Shown in pieces: positions 1-9,236 of a stretch of 64,000 nt of DNA. The stretch is from Erwinia sp. S63 (lineage in GTDB: Bacteria; Pseudomonadota; Gammaproteobacteria; Enterobacterales; Enterobacteriaceae). Location of the stretch: NCBI RefSeq assembly GCF_016625195.1, contig NZ_JACVUP010000004.1:62001-126000 (forward strand). Reading direction: 5' to 3'. Both the position numbers and the translations under genes were made by a program. How positions within the stretch are numbered: position 1 is the first letter of the stretch; every line of letters begins with the position of its first letter. The notes beneath the pieces are model-generated. The model had not been told where the DNA came from and ran no database searches. It saw only the letters and a list, made by a program, of their open reading frames with translations.

Positions 1-325
1 AACTGCCAGCATCTGCCACCGCACAGCGGTAGAGGATCTGATTCGGGCTGTAAGCGGTGTTGCTGGCGGAGGTGAGAAACGAACCGACTGAACTGGCCAG
101 CAACGATCCTGCGGGCTGAAAGGATGTACCGCTGTTGATGCTGATCACCGATGGCAAACCCAGGTTGCCTGAACAGGTATCACAGGCACCCGTCCAGGAC
201 GATGCGGTATAGCCGGCTGCCAGAGCGGCGGCTGAAAGCGATGAGGTGCTGGTGACTTTGATGCAGTTCGCCCATAACGTCAGCGGCAGCATCAGCAGCG
301 CAACCAGGAGATATTTAATTTTCAC
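1..325 (-). CDS. Fimbrial tip/adhesin-like protein (partial, C-terminus outside window)
   Basis: Reads leftward from a GTG at 323-325 that lies 3 nt after the usher stop codon, so it is the last visible gene of the fimbrial operon and is translationally close to the usher. About 108 codons are visible. It opens with a signal peptide (MKIKYLLVALLMLPLTLWA) followed by a secreted region with Cys residues (ANCIK, ACDTC) and the segment FQPAGSLLASSV...ILYRC, a pattern I associate with large minor subunits or adhesins encoded downstream of gamma-type ushers. Function as tip adhesin is inferred from position and this N-terminal pattern; the receptor-binding part may lie outside the window. It is cut by the window edge, so completeness cannot be judged. 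Confidence 0.7.
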   Translation of the reverse strand, partial: MKIKYLLVALLMLPLTLWANCIKVTSTSSLSAAALAAGYTASSWTGACDTCSGNLGLPSVISINSGTSFQPAGSLLASSVGSFLTSASNTAYSPNQILYRCAVADAGS

Positions 326-328
326 GAG

Positions 329-2893
329 TTAAAGCGTCCTGCAAATACCATTGAGAAGGATAAGCGCCTGTTGCGTCTTTCCGGTGATTTGATAACTAAC
401 AGCGCAGCGTTGGGCATTACCATCCCAACTGATTTGCAGACTGCCGGAGTCATGGGGAGCGCGTGCGTAAAGCTGGCTTCCCTGACCGACAACGCCAATC
501 ACGGTGTTGGAGGCATCACGCACTTCGGCGCCCATCGGCGGTGCCATCCCCTCGGTGGTATTCAGTGAAATCAACACCGCGGTGCCGCGTAAGGTGGCAA
601 AACTCACCTGACTCACGGCACCGGCATAAGGAACCACACGCTGGCTTCCGCCGTTTAACTCAGCATCGGCGCGCATGTGCAACGTATCGAGGCTGACCGT
701 GTTTTCACGATAAGGGGTGAGCGAGGGCAGCAGCGCATAACCGTTGTAGTCAATGACGGCTCCTTGTCCGTTTTGTACCGCCGCACCTTGCGCGCCCTCG
801 GCATGGATCAAAGCGAACGTATCGCTGGTGTAAGGCCCCGCAGTGAGACCGCCACGATGCAGCAGCAAAGTGCCAGACGTGCCCAAACCGACCTGGCGAT
901 AGTGGTCTCCCTGGCCGTAGTTGGCGCGGACTGCGCCAAAACGGGTGTTTTGCTGCAGGTTGCCCCCAAAGGAGCTCGCTTCTCCGTTGACGCCATTGCG
1001 GTAGTGTTCGGTTCCCCCGTAAAGCGAATAGGAGAAATCACGCTGTTCGCCTGCTGAACCCGTCAGCGACACCATCGAAGACTGGCTTTGCTTCGACTGG
1101 TTATAGTTGTACGCAACAGACGAAAGACCCGCGCCCCAGTTAAGCGGCACTGAAACATTGAATGACAGGGTATTTTCGCTGTAGCGCTGTTGGCGGCTGC
1201 TGTCGACATTATCATTGACGCTCACATTGCCTTGCTGGGTATTCCACCAGGTACGTTGACGCGCCACATTGATGCCGTAACTGATATTGCGCCAGCTATT
1301 GGTATAGCCGAGCTGCAACTGGGTGATACGCGACTGATTATTGTAATAGTCGGCGGTGCTGGCGCTTAAACTCACCAGACCGTACTCATCCATTGACTGG
1401 CTGAGTGTGGCCGATAAGCGATTGCGTTGATTAAGCGAGTCTGAGTAATAGTTGATGCCCGCTTGTTGCTGGCGTCGAACCCCAAACACATCCTGCAGGT
1501 CACGAAATCCACGGGTGGAATAACGATAGGCGGCCAGTACCAGGTTGGTGCCGGTCTGAAAGGTCTTGCTATAACTCAACTCGGCACGCCAGCCGGAGGT
1601 ACGCTGGTCATTTTCGGCCTTAGCCTGCGAAAACGTGGTGTTCAGACCCACCGCACCGATTCCGGTTGCCCAGACGCCGCCCAGTAACCAGGCCTGGTAA
1701 TCTTCCGCCAGCCGTGATCCGACGGTTGCCGTCAAGCTGTTGCTTACGCCGCGCTGCATCACGCCCTCAAAAAAAGCGTTATTCACAGCGTAGTATTGGC
1801 GGACACGGCCCAGCGCCAGCGAGTAATGCCAGTTGCCCGGACGCACCGAATCAGGAACCGAGGAGTAGGGCACCGTAAAGGTGGCGATTTTACCGCTGGC
1901 TTCGATCACCTCGACTTCAAAATCTCCCTGACTGCGGGTGTTGTTCAGATCATCAATGATAAACGGGCCAGGCGGCACCACGGTTTCATAGATCACCTTG
2001 TTCAACTGTTTCACAATCACACGGGCGTTAGAAGAGGCGACGCCTCGAATTTCAGGGGCATAACCGCGTCTGCCTTGCGGCCACATACGTTCGTCAGTGG
2101 CGAGTTTTACGCCATTAAACGGCAGGCTGCCAAACAGCGAGCTGTCCGTGTAGCTATCGCCAAGGGAAAGCTGGCTGTTGATCGACGTCAGTGGCCGTTG
2201 CACCCAGCTTCGTACCTTGTTGTAGCGATAGCTGCTACCACCCACACTGCTGCTGAGATAGCGAAGATTGCCCTGATGACGTAACTGCCAGTTGGCGACG
2301 TTGGTGCCTGCGGTGATCCCACTCCACAAATATTGATAGCGGTAGGCGGCCGCGCTGTTTTCCGTCCAGGTGTAGTTGGTGTTGTGGCGCAGAAATAACG
2401 CGGTCATCCCGTCATCCCACTGTTCGGGCGGAATATAACCACGCGGCGTGCGCTTAAGCGCTGACAGGGGCAGCGTGATATTCAGGCGTAACGCGGCGGC
2501 ATCAAAAGCCCAACTCCCTTGTGGGGTCCAGTCAGCAAGTGGGGCGCACTCGCGATCTATTGGTTGTGTTGGTCCCTTTTTTAACTGCAACATTTTCACC
2601 AGCGAAAAGGGTAAGCATGGCTCGACCTCTTTTCCTTGTGCCGGGGGCAAAAATTCCAGCTTCACGCTGGATGACACGAGGGCATTATTGACATAAACAT
2701 CGACCAGATAATGCCCCGCGGGCAACTCGCTTTGGTTGAATTGCGCGATGTTCTGACCGAAGGCAGAGCCTTTAAACAGCGACGGATCGAAATAATATTC
2801 TTCACTGTGCACGGCTGTTGAGAAATAGAATGAAACGGTCAGAAAGAATAAGGGGAATTTCAATTCATTGGGAGTTGATGGGGTAATTTTCAC
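329..2893 (-). CDS. Fimbrial outer-membrane usher (FimD/PapC family)
   Basis: Outer-membrane assembly platform that receives chaperone-subunit complexes and extrudes the pilus. The 854 residues match the usual usher size. After a signal peptide ending near TAVHSEE comes the N-terminal periplasmic domain (YYFDPSLFKGSAFGQNIAQFN), then the beta-barrel with plug region (GVKLATDERMWPQGRRGYAPEIRGVA, APEIRG being typical), and a C-terminal domain ending in a Cys-containing segment (RCAVSYQITGK). The start is GTG at 2891-2893; it overlaps the end of the chaperone reading frame by about 29 nt if that frame is read through its internal stop. The frame is intact, so the operon's lesion is in the chaperone only. 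Confidence 0.95.
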   Translation of the reverse strand: MKITPSTPNELKFPLFFLTVSFYFSTAVHSEEYYFDPSLFKGSAFGQNIAQFNQSELPAGHYLVDVYVNNALVSSSVKLEFLPPAQGKEVEPCLPFSLVKMLQLKKGPTQPIDRECAPLADWTPQGSWAFDAAALRLNITLPLSALKRTPRGYIPPEQWDDGMTALFLRHNTNYTWTENSAAAYRYQYLWSGITAGTNVANWQLRHQGNLRYLSSSVGGSSYRYNKVRSWVQRPLTSINSQLSLGDSYTDSSLFGSLPFNGVKLATDERMWPQGRRGYAPEIRGVASSNARVIVKQLNKVIYETVVPPGPFIIDDLNNTRSQGDFEVEVIEASGKIATFTVPYSSVPDSVRPGNWHYSLALGRVRQYYAVNNAFFEGVMQRGVSNSLTATVGSRLAEDYQAWLLGGVWATGIGAVGLNTTFSQAKAENDQRTSGWRAELSYSKTFQTGTNLVLAAYRYSTRGFRDLQDVFGVRRQQQAGINYYSDSLNQRNRLSATLSQSMDEYGLVSLSASTADYYNNQSRITQLQLGYTNSWRNISYGINVARQRTWWNTQQGNVSVNDNVDSSRQQRYSENTLSFNVSVPLNWGAGLSSVAYNYNQSKQSQSSMVSLTGSAGEQRDFSYSLYGGTEHYRNGVNGEASSFGGNLQQNTRFGAVRANYGQGDHYRQVGLGTSGTLLLHRGGLTAGPYTSDTFALIHAEGAQGAAVQNGQGAVIDYNGYALLPSLTPYRENTVSLDTLHMRADAELNGGSQRVVPYAGAVSQVSFATLRGTAVLISLNTTEGMAPPMGAEVRDASNTVIGVVGQGSQLYARAPHDSGSLQISWDGNAQRCAVSYQITGKTQQALILLNGICRTL

Positions 2894-3602
2894 TTATTCT
2901 GGCTCCCTGATCGTTAATCGCGTCGAGTTTGACGCTGCCTACACCCTGTAAGCGTTGTTTGGTATGACTGAACCAGCAGGTGTGCGTAGAAAAAGGGGCA
3001 ACCATTATGGGTTCACACTCATATTTTTTTCCTGCCATGCGCAGGGAAATAGCGACGAATGAAGCATGCCAGGGTTGCGCATTATTGATCTGTAATCCGC
3101 TGCCTTAATGAGGGTCAGAAAGAGTGCGGACTTTAATACCCGATAAAATATTGCCCGGTTTGCCTATTGCCGCAGGGCGATAAAACAATTTCACCCGGTT
3201 GCGCAGCATTACGGTCATGGCATTCTTATCGGCGGCAGCCTGTGAAGTGGGCGGAATTTGCAGCATGTTAAACCAGTAAACCGACTCTCGATCCTGAGGC
3301 AGTTTGTCTGTTTGGCTGACCACAATGCGCGCGACCTGTCCTGATTTCGGCTGAATACGAAATACCGGTGGCGTAGTAATAAATGGCACGTGATTAATCT
3401 GCTGTGGTTTGGCATCCATATCGCCATCATCAAACCAGGTCTGGATAACATAGGGGATGCTATCGTCATTTTTAAATTGAATATTGATGGAACTGGCGGG
3501 TGCCGGATAAATAATTCGACTCCCCAACAGCGTGACGCTTGCTGCCGCCGTCGCTGACATCGCGCAAAGCAATAAAGCACCAAGGGTATTGCGTAAATAC
3601 AT
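2865..3602 (-). pseudogene. Periplasmic fimbrial chaperone (PapD/FimC family) with in-frame TAA
   Basis: The open part (3105-3602, 165 aa) has a signal peptide, the N-terminal immunoglobulin domain with the invariant Arg (LLGSRIIYPA) and the Lys of the G1 strand region (LRNRVKLFYRP), which anchor subunit C-termini. Family members run to about 230-250 aa. Directly after the TAA at 3105-3107 the same frame continues without interruption for 79 codons to a TGA at 2865-2867 and encodes a recognisable second domain (NNAQPWHASFVAISLRMAGK, then PIMVAPFST). Total length would be 245 codons, the normal size. I read this as a nonsense mutation in an otherwise full-length gene; a sequencing error or readthrough would also fit. 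If real, the chaperone lacks its second domain and fimbrial assembly should fail unless another chaperone substitutes. Confidence 0.85.
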
Positions 3603-3662
3603 ACAGATTGTCTCGTGAAATTCAAAGCACGCCCGGATAGCCGGACGTACCTTTATTATTTA

Positions 3663-4205
3663 TTACTGGTAAGTCACCGCATATTGTAATGAAGCAGCCA
3701 CGGTTCCGGCGGCCGCTACCCCATTGGCATAATATTGCGCGTTATAAGTGGCTGAAGATTCGGTCTCATCTGCGGCAAGTGTCAGGTCGCCATCACCGGT
3801 ATAGCCTCCTGTCAGGTTAATCACCGCGTCTTTACTGTCCACCAGTTGGACCTCAACATTTTTTGCGGTGCCGGTATTCGCCAGGTTGCCATTGGCCGTC
3901 ACGTTATTGCCGACAAACACCGTTGAAATTTTTGTTGAGGAAGCTGAGTTGCCGGTACAACCGGTCAAACCGACGGTAAAGGCGGTTTGTCCGGCGACAT
4001 CACCGCTGGCAGCCAGATCGGATTTACTCACGGTTGGCATCAGCACCACCGGTGAGGCCGCATTGCCATTCACCGAGATGGAACAGGTTTCATCAGCCAC
4101 TTCACCCTGGAAATTAATGGTGTTTTCGGACGCTGCAACGGCAGAGGCCGAGAAAAGGGCAACGGTGATAACCAGTGAAAGCAGTGTTTTATGTGTTTGC
4201 GTCAT
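3663..4205 (-). CDS. Type 1-like major fimbrial subunit
   Basis: Secreted pilin of 180 aa. Signal peptide of about 25 residues (cleavage near AVAASENT), then the fimbrial domain with the conserved Cys pair (ADETCSISVNG and VGLTGCTGN) that forms the subunit disulfide, and a C-terminal beta strand ending AASLQYAVTYQ, where the penultimate Tyr and alternating hydrophobics form the chaperone/donor-strand motif. It sits 18 bp after the LuxR-type regulator and 60 bp before the chaperone, the usual order pilin-chaperone-usher-tip. Alanine, Thr, Asn and Gly rich, as expected for a major shaft subunit. Confidence 0.93.
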   Translation of the reverse strand: MTQTHKTLLSLVITVALFSASAVAASENTINFQGEVADETCSISVNGNAASPVVLMPTVSKSDLAASGDVAGQTAFTVGLTGCTGNSASSTKISTVFVGNNVTANGNLANTGTAKNVEVQLVDSKDAVINLTGGYTGDGDLTLAADETESSATYNAQYYANGVAAAGTVAASLQYAVTYQ

Positions 4206-4223
4206 TTCGTGTAATCCTTTTAC

Positions 4224-4922
4224 TTAGTGACCCGAGATCAGCTGATTAAGGCTGGTACCGGTCTTTCGTCGAATCGAATCTTTGATGTTGTAAATTTTTT
4301 TCATCTCATGGTTCATTGCTATCGAAATGGCAGACAGTGAATTACCTTTCAAGGCTAAATCCAGAAAGGTCACTTCCTCATTCGACAGTGCATTAACTCT
4401 CCTTGTTGCGCCTCCTTTTAAACCATAATAGGTACTGTTAATCACCTTCTTGATATCCTCTAACCGGTCTTCACAATAAATAACGGAGTGGATTCCCTCT
4501 CTCTTTATCCAGTGTGCAGCCAGAGCGGCCAGCGGACGATCGGAGACTAAAACGATCGTCAGCCCGGTGGATTTCAGATAATCAATCCAGTTTTTATTGG
4601 TGAGATAACGTAAGTTTTCTCGCGAAAAATCAACGAATATACATCCCCGGCAAAACACACTTTCATAGCGACCAGCGACTAATGAAAGTACACCTTTAAT
4701 CAGGAAATGATTGTTCCCCGGCCAAATCGCAATTTTTTGTATTGGGCAGCGATTAAGAATATCGTTGTTTCGGTTCGTCAGCTGGCAGCCATATTTGCAA
4801 CTGGCACAGCGTAAGTCCTCTCGTGTGATATTTTTCATAACAAACTCATCCGCTCCTGTAAGAGCTGCGGATATCCTGGCAGGATAATTGTTTTTATTCA
4901 ACGAGTTAAGAAAATCAGTCAT
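4224..4922 (-). CDS. LuxR-type (HTH) regulator of the fimbrial operon
   Basis: First gene of the leftward fimbrial operon, ending 18 bp before the pilin start. The C-terminal 55 residues form a LuxR/GerE-type helix-turn-helix (LSNEEVTFLDLALKGNSLSAISIAMNHEMKK and following). The N-terminal part is not a recognised receiver or autoinducer domain; it carries a Cys cluster (CASCKYGC near residue 39, then NRCPIQK and CRGC near 95), which could bind metal or be redox-active, though this is speculation. The arrangement, regulator cotranscribed ahead of pilin, resembles the MatA/EcpR situation in E. coli, but I do not claim orthology. Likely controls its own operon from the long AT-rich region upstream. 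Confidence 0.8.
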   Translation of the reverse strand: MTDFLNSLNKNNYPARISAALTGADEFVMKNITREDLRCASCKYGCQLTNRNNDILNRCPIQKIAIWPGNNHFLIKGVLSLVAGRYESVFCRGCIFVDFSRENLRYLTNKNWIDYLKSTGLTIVLVSDRPLAALAAHWIKREGIHSVIYCEDRLEDIKKVINSTYYGLKGGATRRVNALSNEEVTFLDLALKGNSLSAISIAMNHEMKKIYNIKDSIRRKTGTSLNQLISGH

Positions 4923-5568
4923 TTCTTACCCTCAGAAAAGTCTTAGGTTGTACGGGATGGTGATTTTTAAAATTCCATTGTCTTTTCTCAACTTGGCATG
5001 ATCGTCATCGTTTCATACCCCTATAGAGTTAAGAACTTTCTAAATCACCCAGGATTAATGGTGAAAATCAGTCATTAAGATCAAAAATTAGATAGCATTA
5101 ATTGCTAAATAATTTAATGTTCGTCAGTGTGAGCCTGATTATCTTTGGTGTGAAAAGTGAGATTCCAGGATTTTTAATTTTTATTTGATGTAATGAAAAC
5201 TGCCTCTGGCTGTGGGTTGTGATACTGCGAGGTAATTGAGTAATGAAGTTAACCTTGCGGAAGGGGATATTTATCTCTCTTAGGATTATTCTTACACCTA
5301 ATGCAGGGTGGATTTGATCTTAAAATGTCCGCGTGGTGAAGATTTTCACATATCATTAGCAATCTTGTGACCGCTTTGATTAGTGCAATTAATCAAAGTG
5401 GATGAGAATTCAGCTCGCTGGCTATGATTTATCTACGAAATATTTTATTTGTCTAAATCAATTGTTAATGTCTGGTGTTTATTTAATTGAAAAAAAACGA
5501 CTGTGCATTTAGGGGGACCAGGCGACAAATATTGTCTGGTTGAGGTTAGGTTGTGAATTAACGCTGAA
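4923..5568. other. Long AT-rich intergenic region upstream of fimbrial operon
   Basis: About 650 bp without a convincing gene, lying between the starts of the fimbrial operon (leftward) and the 3' end of a leftward LysR gene. Base composition is clearly more AT-rich than the flanking genes, typical of silenced (H-NS-bound) fimbrial control regions; that role is inference. It contains the inverted repeat at 5371-5401 described separately and a short imperfect palindrome TAGCATTAATTGCTA near 5094. No tRNA or small ORF with a good ribosome binding site was seen. Confidence 0.6.
5371..5401. promoter_or_regulatory. Inverted repeat, candidate protein-binding site
   Basis: Perfect 9-bp arms CTTTGATTA (5374-5382) and TAATCAAAG (5390-5398) separated by 7 nt, with an outer CC/GG pair after one mismatch. 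There is no T-run, so a terminator is unlikely. It lies about 450 bp upstream of the fimbrial regulator and is the strongest symmetry in the region. Which protein binds is unknown. Confidence 0.4.
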
Positions 5569-6468
5569 TTATGAGTCGGGCCAGCGACATTCATCACTCA
5601 TGGTTTGTGCCAGTGCGGCGGCAGCATGGGAGAGCTGGTGCTGTTTCAATCGCAAAATGCCCACACGCCGCTCAATCTGTGGTGAGACCAGCGGCACGCA
5701 TACCGCACCCAACTCGCGCATCTGCTGAATACAAAGCGCAGGTACGGCGCTGGCCCCCAATCCACTGGCGACCATTTTTCCAACGGTGACCAATTGGTGA
5801 CTCTCGTAAGCAACATCGAGTCTTCTCCCTGCCTGCGCCAGTGACTGCTCAAGCAGCAGACGCACCGCCGAAGGACGCTGCAAGGTAATGAAATCCAGAT
5901 GCAGCAGTTCACGCCAGCTCAGCTGTGGCTTTTTCGCTAACGGGCTATCAGCGGGCACCACGGCGACAAAGCGGTCGCTACCGAGCGGGGTGAAGTGCAG
6001 CGCATCGGCCAGCTCGGGCTCAAAGGCGACACCCATCTCCACGCGCCCCTCCTGCACCATCTCCAGCACCGTTTCATTGATCACGTCATGCACTGCGATA
6101 TTGACGCCGGGATAGCGCTGGCGAAAAGCCTTCAGCACCGCAGGCAGCAGGTTGCCAGCAAAAGAGGGCATGGCGGCAATCGACACTTTCCCCAGTTGCA
6201 GCGTAAAACGCAGATGCATCGCCTCTTCGGCATTTTCCCAATCCGCCAGCAATCGTCGCGCCATCGGAAAAAAGATCTCACCTTCCGGCGTCAGTGATAC
6301 GTGACGCGTGGTGCGCATAAACAACGGTCCGCCCAACGCTTCTTCTAATCCGCTGATCGCCAGGCTCAGCGCCGGTTGCGAAATTGCCAGACGTTCACTG
6401 GCCTGGGCAAAACTCAAAGTGTGAGCGACCGCTAAGAACGCGCGTAACTGCTTGATAGTCATTTTCAT
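5569..6468 (-). CDS. LysR-family regulator of ketone-body operon
   Basis: 299 aa if started at the ATG at 6466-6468 ([14 protein letters not shown]); an ATG at 6460-6462 is equally plausible, while an upstream start would add a tail not typical of the family. N-terminal winged HTH ([40 protein letters not shown]) followed by an effector-binding domain with the usual periplasmic-binding fold pattern. It is transcribed divergently from the CoA-transferase/thiolase/dehydrogenase operon with about 145 bp between starts, the classic LysR activator arrangement. Expected inducer is 3-hydroxybutyrate, acetoacetate or a CoA-derived intermediate; this is inferred from context. Confidence 0.9.
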   Translation of the reverse strand: MKMTIKQLRAFLAVAHTLSFAQASERLAISQPALSLAISGLEEALGGPLFMRTTRHVSLTPEGEIFFPMARRLLADWENAEEAMHLRFTLQLGKVSIAAMPSFAGNLLPAVLKAFRQRYPGVNIAVHDVINETVLEMVQEGRVEMGVAFEPELADALHFTPLGSDRFVAVVPADSPLAKKPQLSWRELLHLDFITLQRPSAVRLLLEQSLAQAGRRLDVAYESHQLVTVGKMVASGLGASAVPALCIQQMRELGAVCVPLVSPQIERRVGILRLKQHQLSHAAAALAQTMSDECRWPDS

Positions 6469-6474
6469 TTTTCT

Positions 6475-6560
6475 ATTTGTTAACTTTATGTAAAACAACG
6501 ATTAGCGGAATATTAATAAGAAAAGTAAATGAAAGGCCAATAAAAACAAAATTAACAAAT
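6475..6560. promoter_or_regulatory. Divergent promoter region with widely spaced 9-bp inverted repeat
   Basis: Between the LysR start and the first CoA-transferase gene, ATTTGTTAA (6475-6483) and its exact reverse complement TTAACAAAT (6552-6560) lie 68 nt apart in AT-rich DNA. The spacing could suit two LysR half-operators or a looped arrangement. A shorter T-N11-A type site was not identified with confidence. Confidence 0.35.
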
Positions 6561-6614
6561 CATTTTTGTGACGCGAGGATGGCTTTATTCGGTGAGCTGA
6601 GGAGATGTACAGCA

Positions 6615-7334
6615 ATGGCAGGATTAGACAAACGCGTCACCAGTTATCAGCAGGCGCTGGCTGGATTGCAAGACGACATGACGCTGCTGGCGGGGGGATT
6701 TGGCCTGTGCGGCATTCCAGAAAATCTCATCGCTGAGATTCGTCAACAGGGGACAAAGGGACTGACCGTGGTCTCGAATAACTGCGGGGTCGATGGTTTT
6801 GGCCTCGGGCTGCTGCTCGAGAATCGGCAGATCAAAACCATGATCGCCTCTTACGTCGGTGAGAACGCGCTGTTCGAGCAGCAGATGCTGAGCGGTGAGC
6901 TGGAAGTGATTCTCACGCCGCAGGGTACGCTGGCGGAAAAAGTGCGCGCAGGCGGCGCGGGTATACCCGCATTTTATACGGCCACCGGCTATGGCACGCC
7001 AGTCGCAGAAGGCAAAGAAGTCAGAGAATTCGACGGGCGACATTACATCCTTGAACAGGCGATTCGCGGTGACTTCGCCATCGTCAAAGGCTGGAAAGCG
7101 GACTGGTACGGCAATGTGATCTATCGCCACACCGCGCAGAATTTCAACCCGCTGATGGCAATGGCCGCGCGCGTCACTGTGGTGGAAGTTGAAGAAATTG
7201 TGGCACCAGGTGAACTGGATCCAGCAGCTATTCATACGCCGGGCATTTATGTCGATCGCCTGATTCAGGGCAACTTCGAGAAACGCATTGAGAAACGCAC
7301 CCTGAGTGAAGGAGGCGCACATGCTCACGCGTGA
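6615..7334 (+). CDS. scoA: 3-oxoacid CoA-transferase subunit A
   Basis: Alpha subunit of the transferase that activates acetoacetate to acetoacetyl-CoA using succinyl-CoA (ScoA) or acetyl-CoA (AtoD type). 239 aa from the ATG at 6615, chosen because GAGGAG lies about 8 nt upstream; an in-frame upstream start would add 46 unlikely residues. Family features: [16 protein letters not shown] near the N-terminus (CoA-transferase glycine motif), [12 protein letters not shown], and the C-terminal [14 protein letters not shown]. The end overlaps the beta subunit start by 14 nt, indicating coupling. The donor (succinyl- or acetyl-CoA) cannot be settled from sequence alone, so scoA rather than atoD is a preference. 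Confidence 0.9.
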   Translation: MAGLDKRVTSYQQALAGLQDDMTLLAGGFGLCGIPENLIAEIRQQGTKGLTVVSNNCGVDGFGLGLLLENRQIKTMIASYVGENALFEQQMLSGELEVILTPQGTLAEKVRAGGAGIPAFYTATGYGTPVAEGKEVREFDGRHYILEQAIRGDFAIVKGWKADWYGNVIYRHTAQNFNPLMAMAARVTVVEVEEIVAPGELDPAAIHTPGIYVDRLIQGNFEKRIEKRTLSEGGAHAHA

Positions 7335-7989
7335 ACAGATGGCGCAGCGCGTCGCTCAGGAGCTGCGCGATGGTGATTACGTCAATCTTGGCATTGGTAT
7401 GCCGACATTGGTGGCCAACTACGTGCCTGAGGGCATGGACGTAATGATGCAGTCGGAAAACGGATTATTGGGCTTGGGGGCGTTTCCTACCGAAGCCGAG
7501 CTGGATGCCGACATGATCAACGCCGGCAAACAGACGGTGACCGCAAGAAAGGGTGCGGCAATCTTCGATTCGGCACAGTCTTTCGCCATGATCCGTGGCG
7601 GCCATGTTGATCTTACCGTGCTGGGCGCGCTGGAAGTGGACGTCAACGGCAATATCGCGTCGTGGATGATCCCCGGCAAAATGGTCAAGGGCATGGGCGG
7701 CGCGATGGATCTGGTGGCGGGTGCGGAAAACATCATCGTGATGATGACGCACGCATCAAAGCATGGCGAATCAAAACTGCTGTCCGAATGCACTTTGCCG
7801 CTTACCGGCGTCGGCTGTATTCGTAAAGTGATTACTGAACTCGGCTGGCTGGAGATTGAAGAGGGCGCTTTTGTGCTGCGTGAGTATGCGCCGGGCGTCA
7901 CGCTGGATGAGATCCGTGCAAAGACGGCCGGGCAATTACGCATCGCCGATGATGTCCGTGAAATGCGTTTTTCCCAGGAGGCATCATGA
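7321..7989 (+). CDS. scoB: 3-oxoacid CoA-transferase subunit B
   Basis: Beta subunit, 222 aa from ATG 7321 with GGAGG about 7 nt upstream. Contains [18 protein letters not shown] and the catalytic-glutamate motif SENGLLGLG, where the Glu forms the covalent glutamyl-CoA intermediate. Also [15 protein letters not shown], typical of ScoB/AtoA. The stop overlaps the next start (ATGA at 7986-7989), so transferase and thiolase are translationally linked. Together with subunit A it converts acetoacetate to acetoacetyl-CoA in the cytoplasm. Confidence 0.92.
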   Translation: MLTREQMAQRVAQELRDGDYVNLGIGMPTLVANYVPEGMDVMMQSENGLLGLGAFPTEAELDADMINAGKQTVTARKGAAIFDSAQSFAMIRGGHVDLTVLGALEVDVNGNIASWMIPGKMVKGMGGAMDLVAGAENIIVMMTHASKHGESKLLSECTLPLTGVGCIRKVITELGWLEIEEGAFVLREYAPGVTLDEIRAKTAGQLRIADDVREMRFSQEAS

Positions 7990-9170
7990 ACGAATGTGTG
8001 ATTGTGGCAGCCACCCGCACGCCCATCGGCCGTTTTCACGGTGCGCTGGCGTCTCTGACTGCAGCGGAGCTGGGCCAGCAGGTGATCGCCACATTGCTGA
8101 AACAAACCTCGCTCGATCCCGCGCTAATCGATGAGGTCATTATGGGGCAGGTACTCACCGCTGGATGCGGGCAAAACCCTGCGCGCCAGGCGGCTGTGGC
8201 GGCGGGTGTGCCTTACAGCGTGCCAGCCAGCACGCTGAACATGGTGTGTGGCTCGGGGCTGAAAGCGGTAATTCAGGCCGCGCAAGCCATTCAAAGTGGT
8301 GCCGCCGAGATCATTATCGCAGGCGGTCAGGAGAGTATGAGCCAATCCCCTTATCTGCTGCCGGATGCGCGTGGCGGCTGTCGTTTGGGTCACAGTCAAC
8401 TGATGGACAGCGTGATCCACGATGGCCTGTGGGATGCGTTTAATGACTACCACATGGGGATCACTGCCGAGAATCTGGCCGATGAATACCACATCAGCCG
8501 TGCCGATCAGGATGCGTTTGCCTTGCAATCCCAACAGAAAGCGGTGGCGGCACAGCAACAGGGCGCCTTCCGCGCCGAAATCACGCCTGTCGCGGTGGCG
8601 CAGGCTAAAGGCGAGACATTGGTGATCGGTGAAGATGAACAGCCACGCGCGGACAGTTCAGCAGAGCGGCTGGCGCGTTTGCATCCCGCCTTTAAAAAGG
8701 ACGGCAGCGTGACCGCGGGCAATGCTTCCAGCCTGAATGATGGCGCGGCTGCCGTGCTGTTGATGTCCGCATCGCGCGCCGCCGCATTAGGGTTGCCGGT
8801 GCTGGCGCGATTGACCGGAAGCGGCATTGCTGGCGTGGATCCGGCGGTGATGGGTATCGGCCCGGTGGCTGCGACCAACAAAGCCCTGAAACAGGCTGGT
8901 TGGGAGCTGGATCAAGTGGACTTAATCGAAGCTAACGAAGCCTTTGCCGCGCAGGCTCTGGCGGTAGGCAAAGCGCTTAACTGGCAGCCGGAACGGGTCA
9001 ATGTCAACGGCGGTGCCATTGCGCTGGGGCATCCTATTGGTGCCTCCGGCTGCCGCATTCTGGTGACGCTCATTCATGCCTTGCAGCAGCGTGAGCTGAA
9101 GCGCGGTCTGGCAACGCTGTGTGTTGGCGGCGGCATGGGCGTCGCCCTGGCGGTTGAACGCCCGGATTGA
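7986..9170 (+). CDS. atoB: Acetyl-CoA C-acetyltransferase (thiolase)
   Basis: Cleaves acetoacetyl-CoA to two acetyl-CoA. 394 aa, standard thiolase length. Active-site Cys in NMVCGSGLKAV near residue 88, EANEAFAAQAL near 318, the His motif GHPIGASG near 348 and the second Cys in LCVGGGMG near 378 are all present. ATGA overlap with the transferase beta subunit gene. The position in the operon supports degradation of acetoacetyl-CoA rather than polymer synthesis, although thiolases are reversible. Confidence 0.95.
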   Translation: MNECVIVAATRTPIGRFHGALASLTAAELGQQVIATLLKQTSLDPALIDEVIMGQVLTAGCGQNPARQAAVAAGVPYSVPASTLNMVCGSGLKAVIQAAQAIQSGAAEIIIAGGQESMSQSPYLLPDARGGCRLGHSQLMDSVIHDGLWDAFNDYHMGITAENLADEYHISRADQDAFALQSQQKAVAAQQQGAFRAEITPVAVAQAKGETLVIGEDEQPRADSSAERLARLHPAFKKDGSVTAGNASSLNDGAAAVLLMSASRAAALGLPVLARLTGSGIAGVDPAVMGIGPVAATNKALKQAGWELDQVDLIEANEAFAAQALAVGKALNWQPERVNVNGGAIALGHPIGASGCRILVTLIHALQQRELKRGLATLCVGGGMGVALAVERPD

Positions 9171-9236
9171 GGCGGACCGATTCAAATTATTGGCAATGTC
9201 TTTACCTTCAACCCTACAAAATAATAAGGAAGCAAC

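Noticed and set aside
1-325. Spore-coat-U (Csu type) pilus subunit
   Set aside because: The N-terminus superficially recalls secreted Csu subunits, but the operon's pilin and usher are of classical gamma type and the FQPAGSLLAS...LYRC pattern fits tip proteins of that type better.
677-1057. Rightward open frame inside the usher gene
   Set aside because: Shadow frame of the usher; no ribosome site or recognisable protein pattern.
4923-5568. Invertible fim-type switch
   Set aside because: Only one closely spaced inverted repeat was found and no recombinase gene is adjacent; a phase switch needs two separated repeats around a promoter.
6624-7328. Long leftward open frame antisense to the CoA-transferase gene
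   Set aside because: The opposite strand encodes an unmistakable CoA-transferase subunit; the antisense frame has no recognisable motif.
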